A model generated the notes under the pieces. That model worked only from the letters and a program-made list of their open reading frames with translations, was not told where the DNA came from and ran no database searches. This document shows positions 42,539 to 51,335 of a stretch of 64,000 nt of DNA, piece after piece (within the stretch, counting starts at the first letter, position 1; every line of letters begins with the position of its first letter). The position numbers and the translations under genes are program-made. The stretch is from Rhizorhapis suberifaciens. Its GTDB lineage: Bacteria; Pseudomonadota; Alphaproteobacteria; Sphingomonadales; Sphingomonadaceae. The stretch covers positions 62,001 through 126,000 of the forward strand of contig NZ_JACHOV010000004.1 in the NCBI RefSeq assembly GCF_014200045.1. The letters are read 5' to 3'.

Positions 42539-43327
42539 ATGTCTACCGGATTGAACAGGATCCTATCCTCGGCGCTGCCGTCAGGTGACGAACGCGTTAA
42601 TGTCCACCCCGATGTTGAAGCGTGGCGACGCCATACCGTCCGGCTGGATCGAGCACGGCTGGTAGAGAACGGCATTTTCGGTTTCGACAACCTGGATCCG
42701 CGCGCGCAGAGCTTCGTTTTCCTCCGCTGGCAATTACTGAATGGATTTGTGCGTTCCGGCGGCCGCGTTATCGCTGTCACTTCTACCCGTCCTGGCGACG
42801 GCAAGACTTTCATCACCACGAATCTCGCAGCAGCACTCAGCCGGGTTCGCCCCACAGTCCTGCTCGACCTTGACCTTCGCCGGCCGGCTGTCGGATGGCG
42901 CTTCGGACTTTCCGCTGCCGCCGGCATCGACGACTATTTGTCAGGAGGGGCAGATGCTTGGGACGTGGTGCAGAATGTCGAGGACATGAATCTGGGCATT
43001 GTCCCCGTTCGAGTACCCCAGCCCCAATCGCCAGAACTGCTCACCGTCGAGACGCTTCCTCAATTACTGTCGGCTTTGCGGGGCCGCAGTGATGATCCCA
43101 TCTGCCTCATCGATACGCCGCCGGTTCTCGTGGTCGATGATATTCTGCTGTTCGCTCAGCACCTGGACGGCGTGTTGCTGGTCGTGGAAGAGGGTAAGAC
43201 CCGCGCAGATGAGGTGCGCGAAGCTCTGCGATTGATGGAGGCAATTCCCTTGGTCGGAACTGTGCTTAACAGGTCTATTTTCAGTGGGCGGCGGAGGGAT
43301 TTCGATCAATCCTATTATTATCGCTGA
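42539..43327 (+). CDS. CpsD/CapB-type tyrosine autokinase of EPS synthesis
   Basis: 262 residues. BY-kinase motifs: Walker A STRPGDGKTF (Lys89), Walker A' VLLDLDLRRP, Walker B ICLIDTPPVL, and a short C-terminal Tyr cluster (SYYYR, Tyr259-261) as autophosphorylation sites. It works with the separate Wzz-like protein encoded 14 bp upstream to control polymer length and export. The Tyr tail is shorter than in Wzc of E. coli. Confidence 0.92.
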   Translation: MSTGLNRILSSALPSGDERVNVHPDVEAWRRHTVRLDRARLVENGIFGFDNLDPRAQSFVFLRWQLLNGFVRSGGRVIAVTSTRPGDGKTFITTNLAAALSRVRPTVLLDLDLRRPAVGWRFGLSAAAGIDDYLSGGADAWDVVQNVEDMNLGIVPVRVPQPQSPELLTVETLPQLLSALRGRSDDPICLIDTPPVLVVDDILLFAQHLDGVLLVVEEGKTRADEVREALRLMEAIPLVGTVLNRSIFSGRRRDFDQSYYYR

Positions 43328-43392
43328 CAAGGTAGGACCGGAACATCATCTTCAAACGCGGGTTCCCTTCGGCACAGAAAGGAAGAACGCAC

Positions 43393-43641
43393 ATGGACAT
43401 GGTAGAACGCATCGCCCGCGTCCTCGCAGGTCAGCATTTCAGCCGCAACGCCGAAGGAGCAGCGCCTCCGGGTACGGCTGTCGCCGAAATCGTCGATGAG
43501 GAATGGCCGGATTATGTCAATGATGCCGTCGCCGTGCTGAAGACGATGCGAGAGCCTGATGCTGCGATGCGAGCGGTCGATTATGCGGCAAACGGCGCTT
43601 GGGAAAGAATGATCCAGACTGCGTTGGGCCGTCACGCCTGA
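43393..43641 (+). CDS. Small conserved-type hypothetical protein (82 aa)
   Basis: An acidic 82-residue protein with no membrane helix or motif I recognise; helical segments include MVERIARVLAGQHFS and DYVNDAVAVLKTMR. A purine-rich ribosome site (AAAGGAAGAA) precedes the ATG. It lies 65 bp after the CpsD gene on the same strand and overlaps the next, convergent gene by 10 bp. It resembles short proteins that recur in sphingomonads, but no function can be given. Confidence 0.6.
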   Translation: MDMVERIARVLAGQHFSRNAEGAAPPGTAVAEIVDEEWPDYVNDAVAVLKTMREPDAAMRAVDYAANGAWERMIQTALGRHA

Positions 43642-44171
43642 CGGTTTCGATCCCGCAACGGGCCGTCGCCCAGCATCGTGTGCCGCGCGGCCAAAAGATC
43701 GCGCATGGTCGCGGTCGTTACGCTGCCCCACACCAGATGCGCTCCGATCATGAGCGCATTGCGCCTGATTGGGTGCTTTTCAGCAGAATTGAGAACGCCA
43801 AGCGCGGGGACCCAACCGAAATAGCTGGCGGTCCAGATGCATAAGCCCGCTATCGCTCCTGCAACTGGCCGTGCAGAGGGGCTGACCGTCCCCATCAGCG
43901 CTCCCGCCGCTGCTCCAAAGCTGAAATGCGCCGCGGTCGAACGATCCTGCATCGAGTCCTCCGATGTACCGCCAAGCAGCGTCTGAGTTATTTCACGCGG
44001 GGGTAGCGGATATCGCTCATCCTTAGGCAAGCGCTGATACATACGGTTCATCGCGGCCGTCATCGCGGCTGTTCCTACTATGCCCGCCAGCGCGCCTAAC
44101 AGCAGGCGGCTCGTTACTCTGGGAAAGGGATGATCAACGACTTGCGGCATCACAACGGCTCTCTTCAGCAT
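43632..44171 (-). CDS. DUF1440/YagU-like membrane protein, unknown function
   Basis: 179 residues with glycine/alanine-rich membrane helices (LLLGALAGIVGTAAMTAAM; HFSFGAAAGALMGTV; VAGAIAGLCIWTASYFG; LMIGAHLVWGSVTTATM). The HFSFGAAAGALMG and AHLVWG pieces recall the YagU/DUF1440 inner-membrane family. ATG 44150 is an alternative start with an AGAGAG upstream. Not obviously tied to its neighbours. Confidence 0.65.
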   Translation of the reverse strand: MLKRAVVMPQVVDHPFPRVTSRLLLGALAGIVGTAAMTAAMNRMYQRLPKDERYPLPPREITQTLLGGTSEDSMQDRSTAAHFSFGAAAGALMGTVSPSARPVAGAIAGLCIWTASYFGWVPALGVLNSAEKHPIRRNALMIGAHLVWGSVTTATMRDLLAARHTMLGDGPLRDRNRQA

Positions 44172-44221
44172 GATCCGATGCGATCAGTAACGCGCACCAC
44201 AGGAGAGGAGTTGCGTTGCAG

Positions 44222-44761
44222 CTATTTTGCGCTTTTGTTGCTCAGGGACCGGACAGCCGCCAGCGTGTTCTTCACATGATCCTGGGGGCTCATGTCACTA
44301 TGCACATAGGCTACCCTCCCGCTTTGCGTAATGACGAATGAGGTGCGGTTGGACAAACCCTCACGTTGCGGGAGCGTCACGTCATAAGCCTTGATCACCT
44401 CAGGTGTAGCAGAGGCAACAGCGAACTTGTTCCGGCACGCCTCAATTGAGAATTTCTGCAGCTTTTCGATGGGATCGGCAGAAAGACCGATTACCGTTGC
44501 ACCAGCCTTGTGAAAGGCATCGCTCGCCTCGGCAAACTCATGTGCTTCAATGGTGCAGCCGGGGGTGAACGCGGCAGGAAAGAAATATAGCACCACCGGA
44601 CCGGTTCGGAGTTGCCTGGAAAGGTTCAGTGTAAAGGATTTGCCGGCCAATGCACCTTTGGTCGTAAAGTCCGGAGCCTTGGCCCCGACCGGCAGGGCGG
44701 CGAACGCCTCAGCGGGCGCGACGAGCAACAGAGCGGCGAATAGGGCGATCAGCGTCTTCAT
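44222..44761 (-). CDS. Exported peroxiredoxin (AhpC/TSA, BCP-like)
   Basis: 179 residues from ATG 44761 (GGGAGGACCC upstream). A Sec signal peptide (MKTLIALFAALLLVAPAEAFA) is followed by a thioredoxin-fold peroxiredoxin with peroxidatic Cys in AAFTPGCTIEAHEF and the GLSADPIEKLQKF strand-helix. A second Cys (EACRNKF) may resolve the sulfenate. Removes peroxides in the periplasm. The combination of signal peptide and BCP-type domain is common in sphingomonads. Confidence 0.88.
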   Translation of the reverse strand: MKTLIALFAALLLVAPAEAFAALPVGAKAPDFTTKGALAGKSFTLNLSRQLRTGPVVLYFFPAAFTPGCTIEAHEFAEASDAFHKAGATVIGLSADPIEKLQKFSIEACRNKFAVASATPEVIKAYDVTLPQREGLSNRTSFVITQSGRVAYVHSDMSPQDHVKNTLAAVRSLSNKSAK

Positions 44762-44822
44762 CGGGTCCTCCCAGCACAGCATAGCTCCGCCTCGCGCAGC
44801 CGTCTAGCGACCCTGGCGCCGG

Positions 44823-45149
44823 TCAAGGGGGACATTCCCCTGGAAATTGCCGTATCAGATGATCGCAGACCGCGGGATGAAGGGGAAGAGCAAAGGCACA
44901 TCCATAGGTGAAGCCCTCATGCCATTTGATGACCGCCTCCAGCCCCTGAAATCCGGGAACGTTCAGCCAAAGCCTTGTGCCTACATGCATGGAAAACGCG
45001 GTTTCAAAGCGGAAGCCGGATATTGAAAGGTCGATAACGTCCACGTCGAATCGAACCTGGCGATGTCCGCGAACGGTTGCGTCGATAAAGACTTTTCGGC
45101 GCTCCGCCCAGCGTACGCCCCTATCCTGACAATGTGACGATTGCGACAT
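44823..45149 (-). CDS. PilZ-domain protein (putative c-di-GMP receptor)
   Basis: 108 residues, nearly all one PilZ domain: ERRKVFIDATVRGHRQVRFD in place of the RxxxR start, then DLSISGFRFET (the D/NxSxxG motif) and WLNVPGFQGLEAVIKW. The RxxxR-type arginines (RWAERRK) and DxSxxG are present, so c-di-GMP binding is plausible. It lies close to the EPS locus, so control of polysaccharide production or motility is possible but not shown. Confidence 0.82.
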   Translation of the reverse strand: MSQSSHCQDRGVRWAERRKVFIDATVRGHRQVRFDVDVIDLSISGFRFETAFSMHVGTRLWLNVPGFQGLEAVIKWHEGFTYGCAFALPLHPAVCDHLIRQFPGECPP

Positions 45150-45329
45150 GCGGGCTATCCCTATATTTGCTTAGTTACAGGTCGCAAATATCCCTTAAAA
45201 CTCAGTAAAGTAGCCGCACTTACTTTGCGTACCCTGCTTTTATCGTCCGATTTTACATTGTTGGCTTGCGGGCAGCCATTCTGTCCCTCCCGCCTTGTCC
45301 TGAGCGGCTTTCAATCTTAAAGCGCGTGC

Positions 45330-46430
45330 ATGACAAAACCGCACCCCAAAGATTGGATACTCGGCATTTCACCTTATGTGCCGGGAAAAGCCACCAGCGA
45401 CGATGGGCGTAAGGTCGTGAAGTTGTCCGCCAATGAAAACCCGCTAGGCACAAGTCCCAAGGTCCGAGCGGCGTTCATGGCGGCGACCGCTGATCTTGCC
45501 GCCTACCCGGACCCAGGCGCGACTTTGTTACGGGGGGCCATTGCGGCCGAATATGGCTTGGATTCCGCGCGCATAATTTATGGCACCGGGTCCGACGAAC
45601 TATTGCATTTGGCATCCAGCGCCTATGCAGGCCCCGGCGATGAGGTGCTCTACGTTCGGTACGGGTTCTCGGTTTACGATATCGCGGCGCGGCGCGTGGG
45701 GGCGACGCCCATCGAAGCTCCGGACAAGGACTATGCGACCGACGTCGACGCCCTGCTGGCTTGTGTTACCGAAAAGACGCGGGTCGTTTATCTCGCCAAT
45801 CCGAATAATCCTACCGGCACCTTTTCGAACAGGCAGGAAATCGCGCGACTGCATAGGGGCCTGCCGCCCGAAGTGCTGCTGGTGATCGATCAGGCCTATG
45901 CCGAATATCTGGAGCCTGAAGATGACGATCTGGGTCTGGAATTGGCTAAGACGGCGGCCAATGTCTTCGTCACACGCACCTTCTCCAAAATATACGGCCT
46001 TGCTGCTGAGCGCATCGGCTGGGGTTATGCATCAAGCGAGGTGATCGACGCACTGCATCGGATACGCGCTCCATTCAACGTCACGACGGCCGGGCAGGCC
46101 GCTGCAGCGGCGGCCATCGATGACAAACAATGGATCGAAGCGAGCAGGGCTCACAATCGTCAATGGCGCCAATGGCTGGCGTCCGAAGTGGAAGGACTAG
46201 GCAATTACGGACTGAAAGTCGTGCCGAGCCGAGCCAATTTCCTCCTGATCCTGTTCGAAGGTTCACTCAACGCGGAGGCTGCTTATAAGGGCCTGATGCA
46301 GGCGGGCTATGCCACGCGCTGGCTGCCCGGCCAGGGATTGCCCAATGCTTTGCGGATTACGATCGGCACGGAAGCACAGACCCGCGATATTGCGCGTTTG
46401 CTTCGCCAAATGGCGGAAGGTCGGGGCTGA
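45330..46430 (+). CDS. hisC: Histidinol-phosphate/aromatic aminotransferase
   Basis: 366 residues, fold-type I PLP aminotransferase: [14 protein letters not shown] at the N-terminus, [30 protein letters not shown] and the Schiff-base Lys220 in [15 protein letters not shown]. HisC converts imidazole-acetol phosphate to histidinol phosphate. Next to tyrC, in alphaproteobacteria, it also commonly transaminates aromatic keto acids or prephenate. The stop overlaps the tyrC start by one base. Confidence 0.92.
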   Translation: MTKPHPKDWILGISPYVPGKATSDDGRKVVKLSANENPLGTSPKVRAAFMAATADLAAYPDPGATLLRGAIAAEYGLDSARIIYGTGSDELLHLASSAYAGPGDEVLYVRYGFSVYDIAARRVGATPIEAPDKDYATDVDALLACVTEKTRVVYLANPNNPTGTFSNRQEIARLHRGLPPEVLLVIDQAYAEYLEPEDDDLGLELAKTAANVFVTRTFSKIYGLAAERIGWGYASSEVIDALHRIRAPFNVTTAGQAAAAAAIDDKQWIEASRAHNRQWRQWLASEVEGLGNYGLKVVPSRANFLLILFEGSLNAEAAYKGLMQAGYATRWLPGQGLPNALRITIGTEAQTRDIARLLRQMAEGRG

Positions 46431-47335
46431 TGCTGCCTTTTTCTCGCGTCGCCATCATCGGACTGGGCCTCATCGGCTCGTCGCTGGCGCGGGCTATAAA
46501 GACCCAGATGCCGACAGTGCGGGTCACCGGCTATGACGCGAGCGCCGAGGTGCGAGCAACGGCCGAACGGATCAAGCTGTGCGATGATGTGACTGATACG
46601 CCTGGCGCCGCGGTAATCGATGCTGATCTCCTGATCCTGTGCGTGCCGGTAGGGGCGATGGGTACGGTCGCCCAGGAAATTGCCGCCGACTTGCCTGCTG
46701 ATGCCATCGTCAGCGATGTGGGCTCGTGCAAAGCAAATATCCTGTCCGCTTTGGAAAAGGCCCTTCCTGGCCGCATCATCATCCCTGCCCATCCGGTGGC
46801 CGGAACGGAGAATAGTGGCCCGGAGGCGGGTTTTGCCAGCCTGTTCAAGGGACGGTGGTGCATCATCACGCCCCCTTCGGACGCAGAGGCCGCCTCCGTC
46901 GCGCGGGTGGCCGAATTGTGGCGACGCCTGGGAGCCAATGTCGAGACAATGGATGCCGAGCATCATGATCTGGTGCTCGCGGTCACGAGCCACTTGCCGC
47001 ACCTTATCGCCTATACCATTGTCGGAACGGCGAGCGATCTGGAGGATGTCACCCGGTCCGAAGTTATCAAATATTCGGCAGGCGGCTTTCGGGACTTCAC
47101 ACGCATAGCGGCGAGCGATCCTACCATGTGGCGTGATGTGTTTCTGACTAACAAGGAGGCGGTGCTGGAAATGCTGCAGCGCTTTTCCGAGGATCTGTCA
47201 GCGTTGCAGCGGGCCATTCGCTGGAACGACGGCGACGCGCTGTTCAACCTGTTCACCCGCACGCGGGCAATCCGCCGTTCGATCATTGAGGAAGGTCAGG
47301 ATGATGCCGCGCCGGATTTCGGGCGGACGCATTAG
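46430..47335 (+). CDS. tyrC: Prephenate/arogenate (cyclohexadienyl) dehydrogenase
   Basis: 301 residues. NAD(P) Rossmann motif VAIIGLGLIGSSLARAI at the N-terminus, then CVPVGAMG, SDVGSCKANI, HPVAGTENSGPEAG and HDLVLAVTSHLPHLIAY with the catalytic His, as in TyrA/TyrC enzymes. It oxidatively decarboxylates prephenate or arogenate toward tyrosine. The hisC-tyrC pair is a known alphaproteobacterial arrangement. Confidence 0.93.
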   Translation: MLPFSRVAIIGLGLIGSSLARAIKTQMPTVRVTGYDASAEVRATAERIKLCDDVTDTPGAAVIDADLLILCVPVGAMGTVAQEIAADLPADAIVSDVGSCKANILSALEKALPGRIIIPAHPVAGTENSGPEAGFASLFKGRWCIITPPSDAEAASVARVAELWRRLGANVETMDAEHHDLVLAVTSHLPHLIAYTIVGTASDLEDVTRSEVIKYSAGGFRDFTRIAASDPTMWRDVFLTNKEAVLEMLQRFSEDLSALQRAIRWNDGDALFNLFTRTRAIRRSIIEEGQDDAAPDFGRTH

Positions 47336-47541
47336 TTTGTGAACCCATTGCAATGCGTGAAGACATTGCAGGTTAATGAAACGCTTTTTTGCAGAACCGC
47401 AACCGTTGGGGATGTCACGACCGTTATGACGGTTCCGGTCCAACTTTCTACGCTGAACGGGGTGCACGCATGAATGCGGCGGTGGAGGCGTGGCTGCGAC
47501 CCACCGTCATTAGCTTATCACGAGATAAATTTCACCTGGAC

Positions 47542-47567
47542 AAAAAAGGCGGGACCGGGGTCCCGCC
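47542..47567 (-). terminator. Intrinsic terminator of the tonB-exb operon
   Basis: A GC stem with arms GGCGGGAC/GTCCCGCC (47548-47567). On the minus strand it is followed by six U's (47542-47547), directly 35 bp after the last exbD stop. On the plus strand only three T's follow, so it may also act weakly on tyrC transcripts. Confidence 0.85.
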
Positions 47568-47602
47568 TTTGATGCCTCAGCTCTAACTGCCTCTATGCGA
47601 GA

Positions 47603-48028
47603 TCAGAAAGCGCCATATTGTTCATTACCAACGAAGCCCAGCTTGGTGACGCCGCTGCGCTTGATCTCTGCAAGCACCTGGTCGACGATCACATAACGGG
47701 TCTGAGCGTCAGGCTGGAACTGGAGTTCTGGCTCCGGCACCATTTTGACGGTCTGGTCGAGATATTGACGCACCGTTACCAGATCCACCGGAGCGCCGTT
47801 CCAGGTGATGACGCCAGCAGCATCGATTGCCAACTTGTTCTTTACTGGGTCGACGACATTCTGCGGAGGATTCACCGACTCTTGCGGAAGGTCGATCTTC
47901 ACCGCGTGGGTTTGGATCGGGATGGTGATGATGAACATGATGAGAAGAACGAGCATGACGTCGATCAACGGCGTCGTGTTCATTTCCATCATCGGTTCGC
48001 CGTCTTCGCGGCCGCCACTCATGGCCAT
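47603..48028 (-). CDS. exbD: ExbD/TolR-family proton-channel subunit (second copy)
   Basis: 141 residues with one N-terminal TM helix (PLIDVMLVLLIMFIITIPI) containing the conserved Asp, and a C-terminal periplasmic domain. N-terminal MEMNTTPLID is the family signature. Works with ExbB to energise TonB. Two different exbD genes follow exbB here, as in Xanthomonas-type ferric uptake operons; this one is last and is followed by the terminator. Confidence 0.92.
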   Translation of the reverse strand: MAMSGGREDGEPMMEMNTTPLIDVMLVLLIMFIITIPIQTHAVKIDLPQESVNPPQNVVDPVKNKLAIDAAGVITWNGAPVDLVTVRQYLDQTVKMVPEPELQFQPDAQTRYVIVDQVLAEIKRSGVTKLGFVGNEQYGAF

Positions 48029-48047
48029 GATCTATACTCCTGAAATC

Positions 48048-48536
48048 TTAGAGCCGCATGCGGTTCTGACCAGGCTCAGGCTCAGAAATGAACCCGACCT
48101 TGGCGAAACCGGCGCGCTGCATGGTGTAGACGGTCCCGCCAATGCAGCGGTAAGGCGTGTTGATGTCGCCGCGGATGTGCACTTCGGGCATATCTTCGGG
48201 CGTCATATTTTCGACGCCCCCGGCCTTTTCAATATCCGCGGTCAGCTTTGCCACCGCACGGTCGAGCAGTTCCGATGAATCGACGCGGGTCATATTCCAA
48301 TATACCGCGCAGGCGCCGCCGGGCTCGGTCGTAATGGAAAGCGAAACATTTTCGGGCTTCGTCGTTGTCGGTTCGAAAGCCACTTTGGGCAGTCGAAGAT
48401 CGACCGTCTGGATAACGACCGGGACCGCGATGAGGAAGATGATGAGCAACACCAGCATGACGTCCACAAGAGGCGTCGTGTTGATGTCGGACATCGGGGT
48501 TTCATCGCCGCCTTCGGATCCAACGCTCATTGCCAT
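48048..48536 (-). CDS. exbD: ExbD/TolR-family proton-channel subunit (first copy)
   Basis: 162 residues. MSDINTTPLVDVMLVLLIIFLI is the N-terminal segment with membrane helix and conserved Asp (motif NTTPLVDVMLV); the periplasmic domain includes ISITTEPGG-like and VHIRGDINTPY strands. It is longer than its downstream paralogue, with an extra Cys pair (GACAVYW, YRCIGG) that could form a disulfide. Second of the two exbD genes after exbB. Confidence 0.92.
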   Translation of the reverse strand: MAMSVGSEGGDETPMSDINTTPLVDVMLVLLIIFLIAVPVVIQTVDLRLPKVAFEPTTTKPENVSLSITTEPGGACAVYWNMTRVDSSELLDRAVAKLTADIEKAGGVENMTPEDMPEVHIRGDINTPYRCIGGTVYTMQRAGFAKVGFISEPEPGQNRMRL

Positions 48537-48659
48537 TGATCAAATTCCTAACATTCCAACATTCTATGCCTGGGCTCAGCCTTGCGGACATGCCGTCCTA
48601 GGGCAGGGTTGAGCAGCTGGCCGGAAACGGCCTGACCACGGGCCAGGCCGTCCTGGACA

Positions 48660-49430
48660 TCAGGCCTTCTTGGCAGTCGCGGCAGGAGCGGCTGCGGCCG
48701 GCTTGGCGGCGGCGATTGCAGCGGTGTTGGTCGGCTTAACCTGGCCATTGGAAACCATGTAGCCAAGCACGTCGACCGAAAAGGCATTGAGGTTCTCGGA
48801 GATCGACTTGTTCCGGCGCTGCAGCCAGTTGTAGGCAAGCACGGCAGGAACAGCCACGGCCAGACCCAAGGCGGTCATGATGAGAGCTTCACCAACCGGT
48901 CCCGCAACAGCGTCGATCGACGCCTGACCGGCAGCACCAATCTTGATAAGAGCGCGGTAGATGCCGATAACGGTACCGAACAGACCGATGAACGGCGCGG
49001 TCGCGCCCACGGTAGCAAGGAACGCAAGACCGGTGCCGAGCTTCGCATTAATCGCGGCTTCGGAACGAGCGAGCGAGCCGTGCAGCCAGTCATGCGCTTC
49101 AACGGGATCGGTCAGCTTGGTGTACTGTTCCTGAGCGGCAATGCCGTCATCGACCAGCTGCTTGTAAGCGCTGTTCTTTTCCAGCTTGGCGGCGCCTTCC
49201 TTCAGGCTGGCATTCCGCCAGAAGGTCTGGCGGACCTTCTTCGACTGGTTGATGATCTTCTGCTGCTCGATGAGCTTTGTGAACAGAATGTAGAAAGATG
49301 CGACGGACATGCCGCAAAGGATGAGGAACACGGTCCAGGCAATGACGCCGCCCTGTTCAAGGGCTTCCATCAGACCGTAGGGATTCTCAGCGGCCGGTGC
49401 GGCGGCTGCAGCTGCAAACTGGATGAACAT
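48660..49430 (-). CDS. exbB: ExbB/MotA/TolQ-family proton-channel protein
   Basis: 256 residues with an N-terminal Ala-rich segment, TM1 near 30-50 (VIAWTVFLILCGMSVASFYI), a cytoplasmic loop, and TM2/TM3 in the MotA-ExbB domain (GLAFLATVGATAPFIGLFGTV; ALIMTALGLAVAVPAVLAYN). Partner of ExbD and TonB in the inner membrane. The C-terminus is a Pro/Ala/Lys tail (KPAAAAPAATAKKA). Between tonB and exbD in the operon. Confidence 0.93.
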   Translation of the reverse strand: MFIQFAAAAAAPAAENPYGLMEALEQGGVIAWTVFLILCGMSVASFYILFTKLIEQQKIINQSKKVRQTFWRNASLKEGAAKLEKNSAYKQLVDDGIAAQEQYTKLTDPVEAHDWLHGSLARSEAAINAKLGTGLAFLATVGATAPFIGLFGTVIGIYRALIKIGAAGQASIDAVAGPVGEALIMTALGLAVAVPAVLAYNWLQRRNKSISENLNAFSVDVLGYMVSNGQVKPTNTAAIAAAKPAAAAPAATAKKA

Positions 49431-49506
49431 TTTCAGTAACTTCCTCTAACTAACTTATGGGCTAAAAGGGCGGCCCGCCGGGAATTCCGCCGGGTCGCCC
49501 TGCAAA

Positions 49507-50157
49507 TCAACGTGGTATCTGCCACACGACGCGGCTGGCGTAGCTGCTCGGCATAGGATTGCCTTCGGTGTCTTCGGCCGGTTTGAAGCGCGCGCGACGC
49601 AACAGCATCTTGCAAGCTTCGGCATCCAGATCACCATGACCGCTCGACGACGTTATCTGGCAGTCAGTCGCCCTTCCGCTTGCGTCGATCGCCAGGCGGA
49701 AACCGGTTGTCCCTGCACGTTCCTCACGAAGCGCGCGAGAGGGATAATCGTCCGGCGTTACCCAACTGCCAGGATTCCCGCGCGGCGAAGCAGCCTTTGC
49801 AGCCTGTTTGGGCGGCGGGGGTGGCGGCGGCGCGGCAACAGGCGCCGGGGTGAACACCGGCGGCGGAGTCCGTACCGTCGTTACCGGTGGCGGCGGCGAA
49901 GGCGTCTGAACGATCGGCGGCGGCGCAACCACAGGCGGCGGCTCGATCGGTTGATCAGGCGGCGGGGGTGGCGGTGGCTCCTCGGGTGGCGGCGGCTCCT
50001 CCTCCACGTCGATCACGTTGAGCTGTTCGGCCGCCTTTTTGACGTATTTCATGCCCAGGCCAGTAACGAATGCGTAACCGAGGACAGCGTGGATAAGGGC
50101 AACGATGATAATCGAGATAAAACGGCTCGAACTCATCGAGTGGTCAGCATAAGCCAT
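49507..50157 (-). CDS. tonB: TonB energy-transducing protein
   Basis: 216 residues. One TM anchor (FISIIIVALIHAVLGYAFV) with a conserved His, a long Pro-rich spacer (EEEPPPPEEPPPPPPP and further Pro runs), and a C-terminal TonB domain ending with YPSRALREERAGTTGFRL and SYASRVVWQIPR. It transmits proton-motive force to TonB-dependent receptors. First gene of the leftward tonB-exbB-exbD-exbD operon; divergent from the gene at 50407 across about 250 bp. Confidence 0.94.
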   Translation of the reverse strand: MAYADHSMSSSRFISIIIVALIHAVLGYAFVTGLGMKYVKKAAEQLNVIDVEEEPPPPEEPPPPPPPDQPIEPPPVVAPPPIVQTPSPPPPVTTVRTPPPVFTPAPVAAPPPPPPPKQAAKAASPRGNPGSWVTPDDYPSRALREERAGTTGFRLAIDASGRATDCQITSSSGHGDLDAEACKMLLRRARFKPAEDTEGNPMPSSYASRVVWQIPR

Positions 50158-50406
50158 TCAGAAACGACACTCCTTAACTCAGCTTCCAAAAAAAGGTGAG
50201 ACACATATTAGAAGGTGGAGCAGGGGCGCCCACATCCATCTTTCTCCAATGCGCCAGAATTCTTGTTCTGTTATTTTGCATTCCTGTATCGCGCCCCGGC
50301 CTGGTACGCAAACGCTTTATCGAAGCGCGCGTTTTCACGGCCGAAGGCTAGCGGCTAGGGGAGTTCTGTGCCAGTTTACCCGCGCATGCAAGCATCAAGA
50401 GTAACC

Positions 50407-51273
50407 ATGATTCAAAAAACCTTCATCGCCCTGGCATTTTTTGGTCTGATTGTTGCCACAATCCCAGCAAATGCGCGGGATTCAGCACCTTCCGCCCAGT
50501 TGTCCTATGCTGACGTCGCCGACCTTGCAGCGGACACGCCGCTGGCCATCGAAGCGCAGGTTCGCAAGGCCATAAAGGTAAAACCGGAACGGGCGCCTGG
50601 GCTCGCCCAGGGCCATCAGCGCTTTTTTGTCGAAGCAAGGGTCATAAAGCTGATCAGGGGCCGCGACGGAATCGGTCGAGACATTAATTATGTTGTTGAT
50701 TTACCGCTCGATTTCAGAGGGCGCACGGCCAAGTTGAAGAAGCGTCATGTACTCTTGTTCGCTCGCCCTGTCAGCGGCGGTTCGGGGTCTATTCAGTTGG
50801 TCGCACCCGATGCACAGATCGACTGGTCGCCCGAAAGTGAGACCATGTTGCGCGCCATTTTGGCCCAGGCGGTCAGGCCCGATGCCCCTCCGCGAATCAC
50901 CGGAGTGGGCAGCGCCTTTTATTCAGCGGGGTCGATTCCCGGTGAGGGAGAGACGCAGATCTTTTTGAAGACAGCCACCGGCGATCCTGTATCCCTATCG
51001 ATTCTCCGGCGTCCTGGTCAGGATCCCCGATGGGCCGTCGCCTTGGGGGAGATTGTGGATGAATCGGCCAGCATTCCCGCACCCCAAAGCCTGTTGTGGT
51101 ATCGTCTAGCCTGCTCCTTGCCCCGCGAGTTGCCTGAACCGGCGCTATCCAATCTCAGTTCCTCCGACGCGGAAATGGCCAGGGCGGATTATAAGGTAGT
51201 GATCGCTGGCTTGGGTCCGTGCGGGCGCACGCGTAAGGCCAGTTCGCCCAGTTCAGCTTCGACACAATCATAG
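50407..51273 (+). CDS. Secreted hypothetical protein
   Basis: 288 residues from ATG 50407, with a signal peptide (KTFIALAFFGLIVATIPANA). The mature protein is mixed alpha/beta, including HRFFVEARVIKLIRGRDGIG-like and RHVLLFARPVSGGSG strands, and two late Cys residues (LACSLPRE, GLGPCGR). No family I can name. An upstream in-frame GTG at 50368 is less likely. Divergent from tonB and 62 bp before hom. Confidence 0.7.
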   Translation: MIQKTFIALAFFGLIVATIPANARDSAPSAQLSYADVADLAADTPLAIEAQVRKAIKVKPERAPGLAQGHQRFFVEARVIKLIRGRDGIGRDINYVVDLPLDFRGRTAKLKKRHVLLFARPVSGGSGSIQLVAPDAQIDWSPESETMLRAILAQAVRPDAPPRITGVGSAFYSAGSIPGEGETQIFLKTATGDPVSLSILRRPGQDPRWAVALGEIVDESASIPAPQSLLWYRLACSLPRELPEPALSNLSSSDAEMARADYKVVIAGLGPCGRTRKASSPSSASTQS

Positions 51274-51335
51274 CCTTGGATTTCTGCCCCCGCGCCGCTA
51301 TCAGCGCGATCATTGCTTTGTGAGCGGGGATCAGA

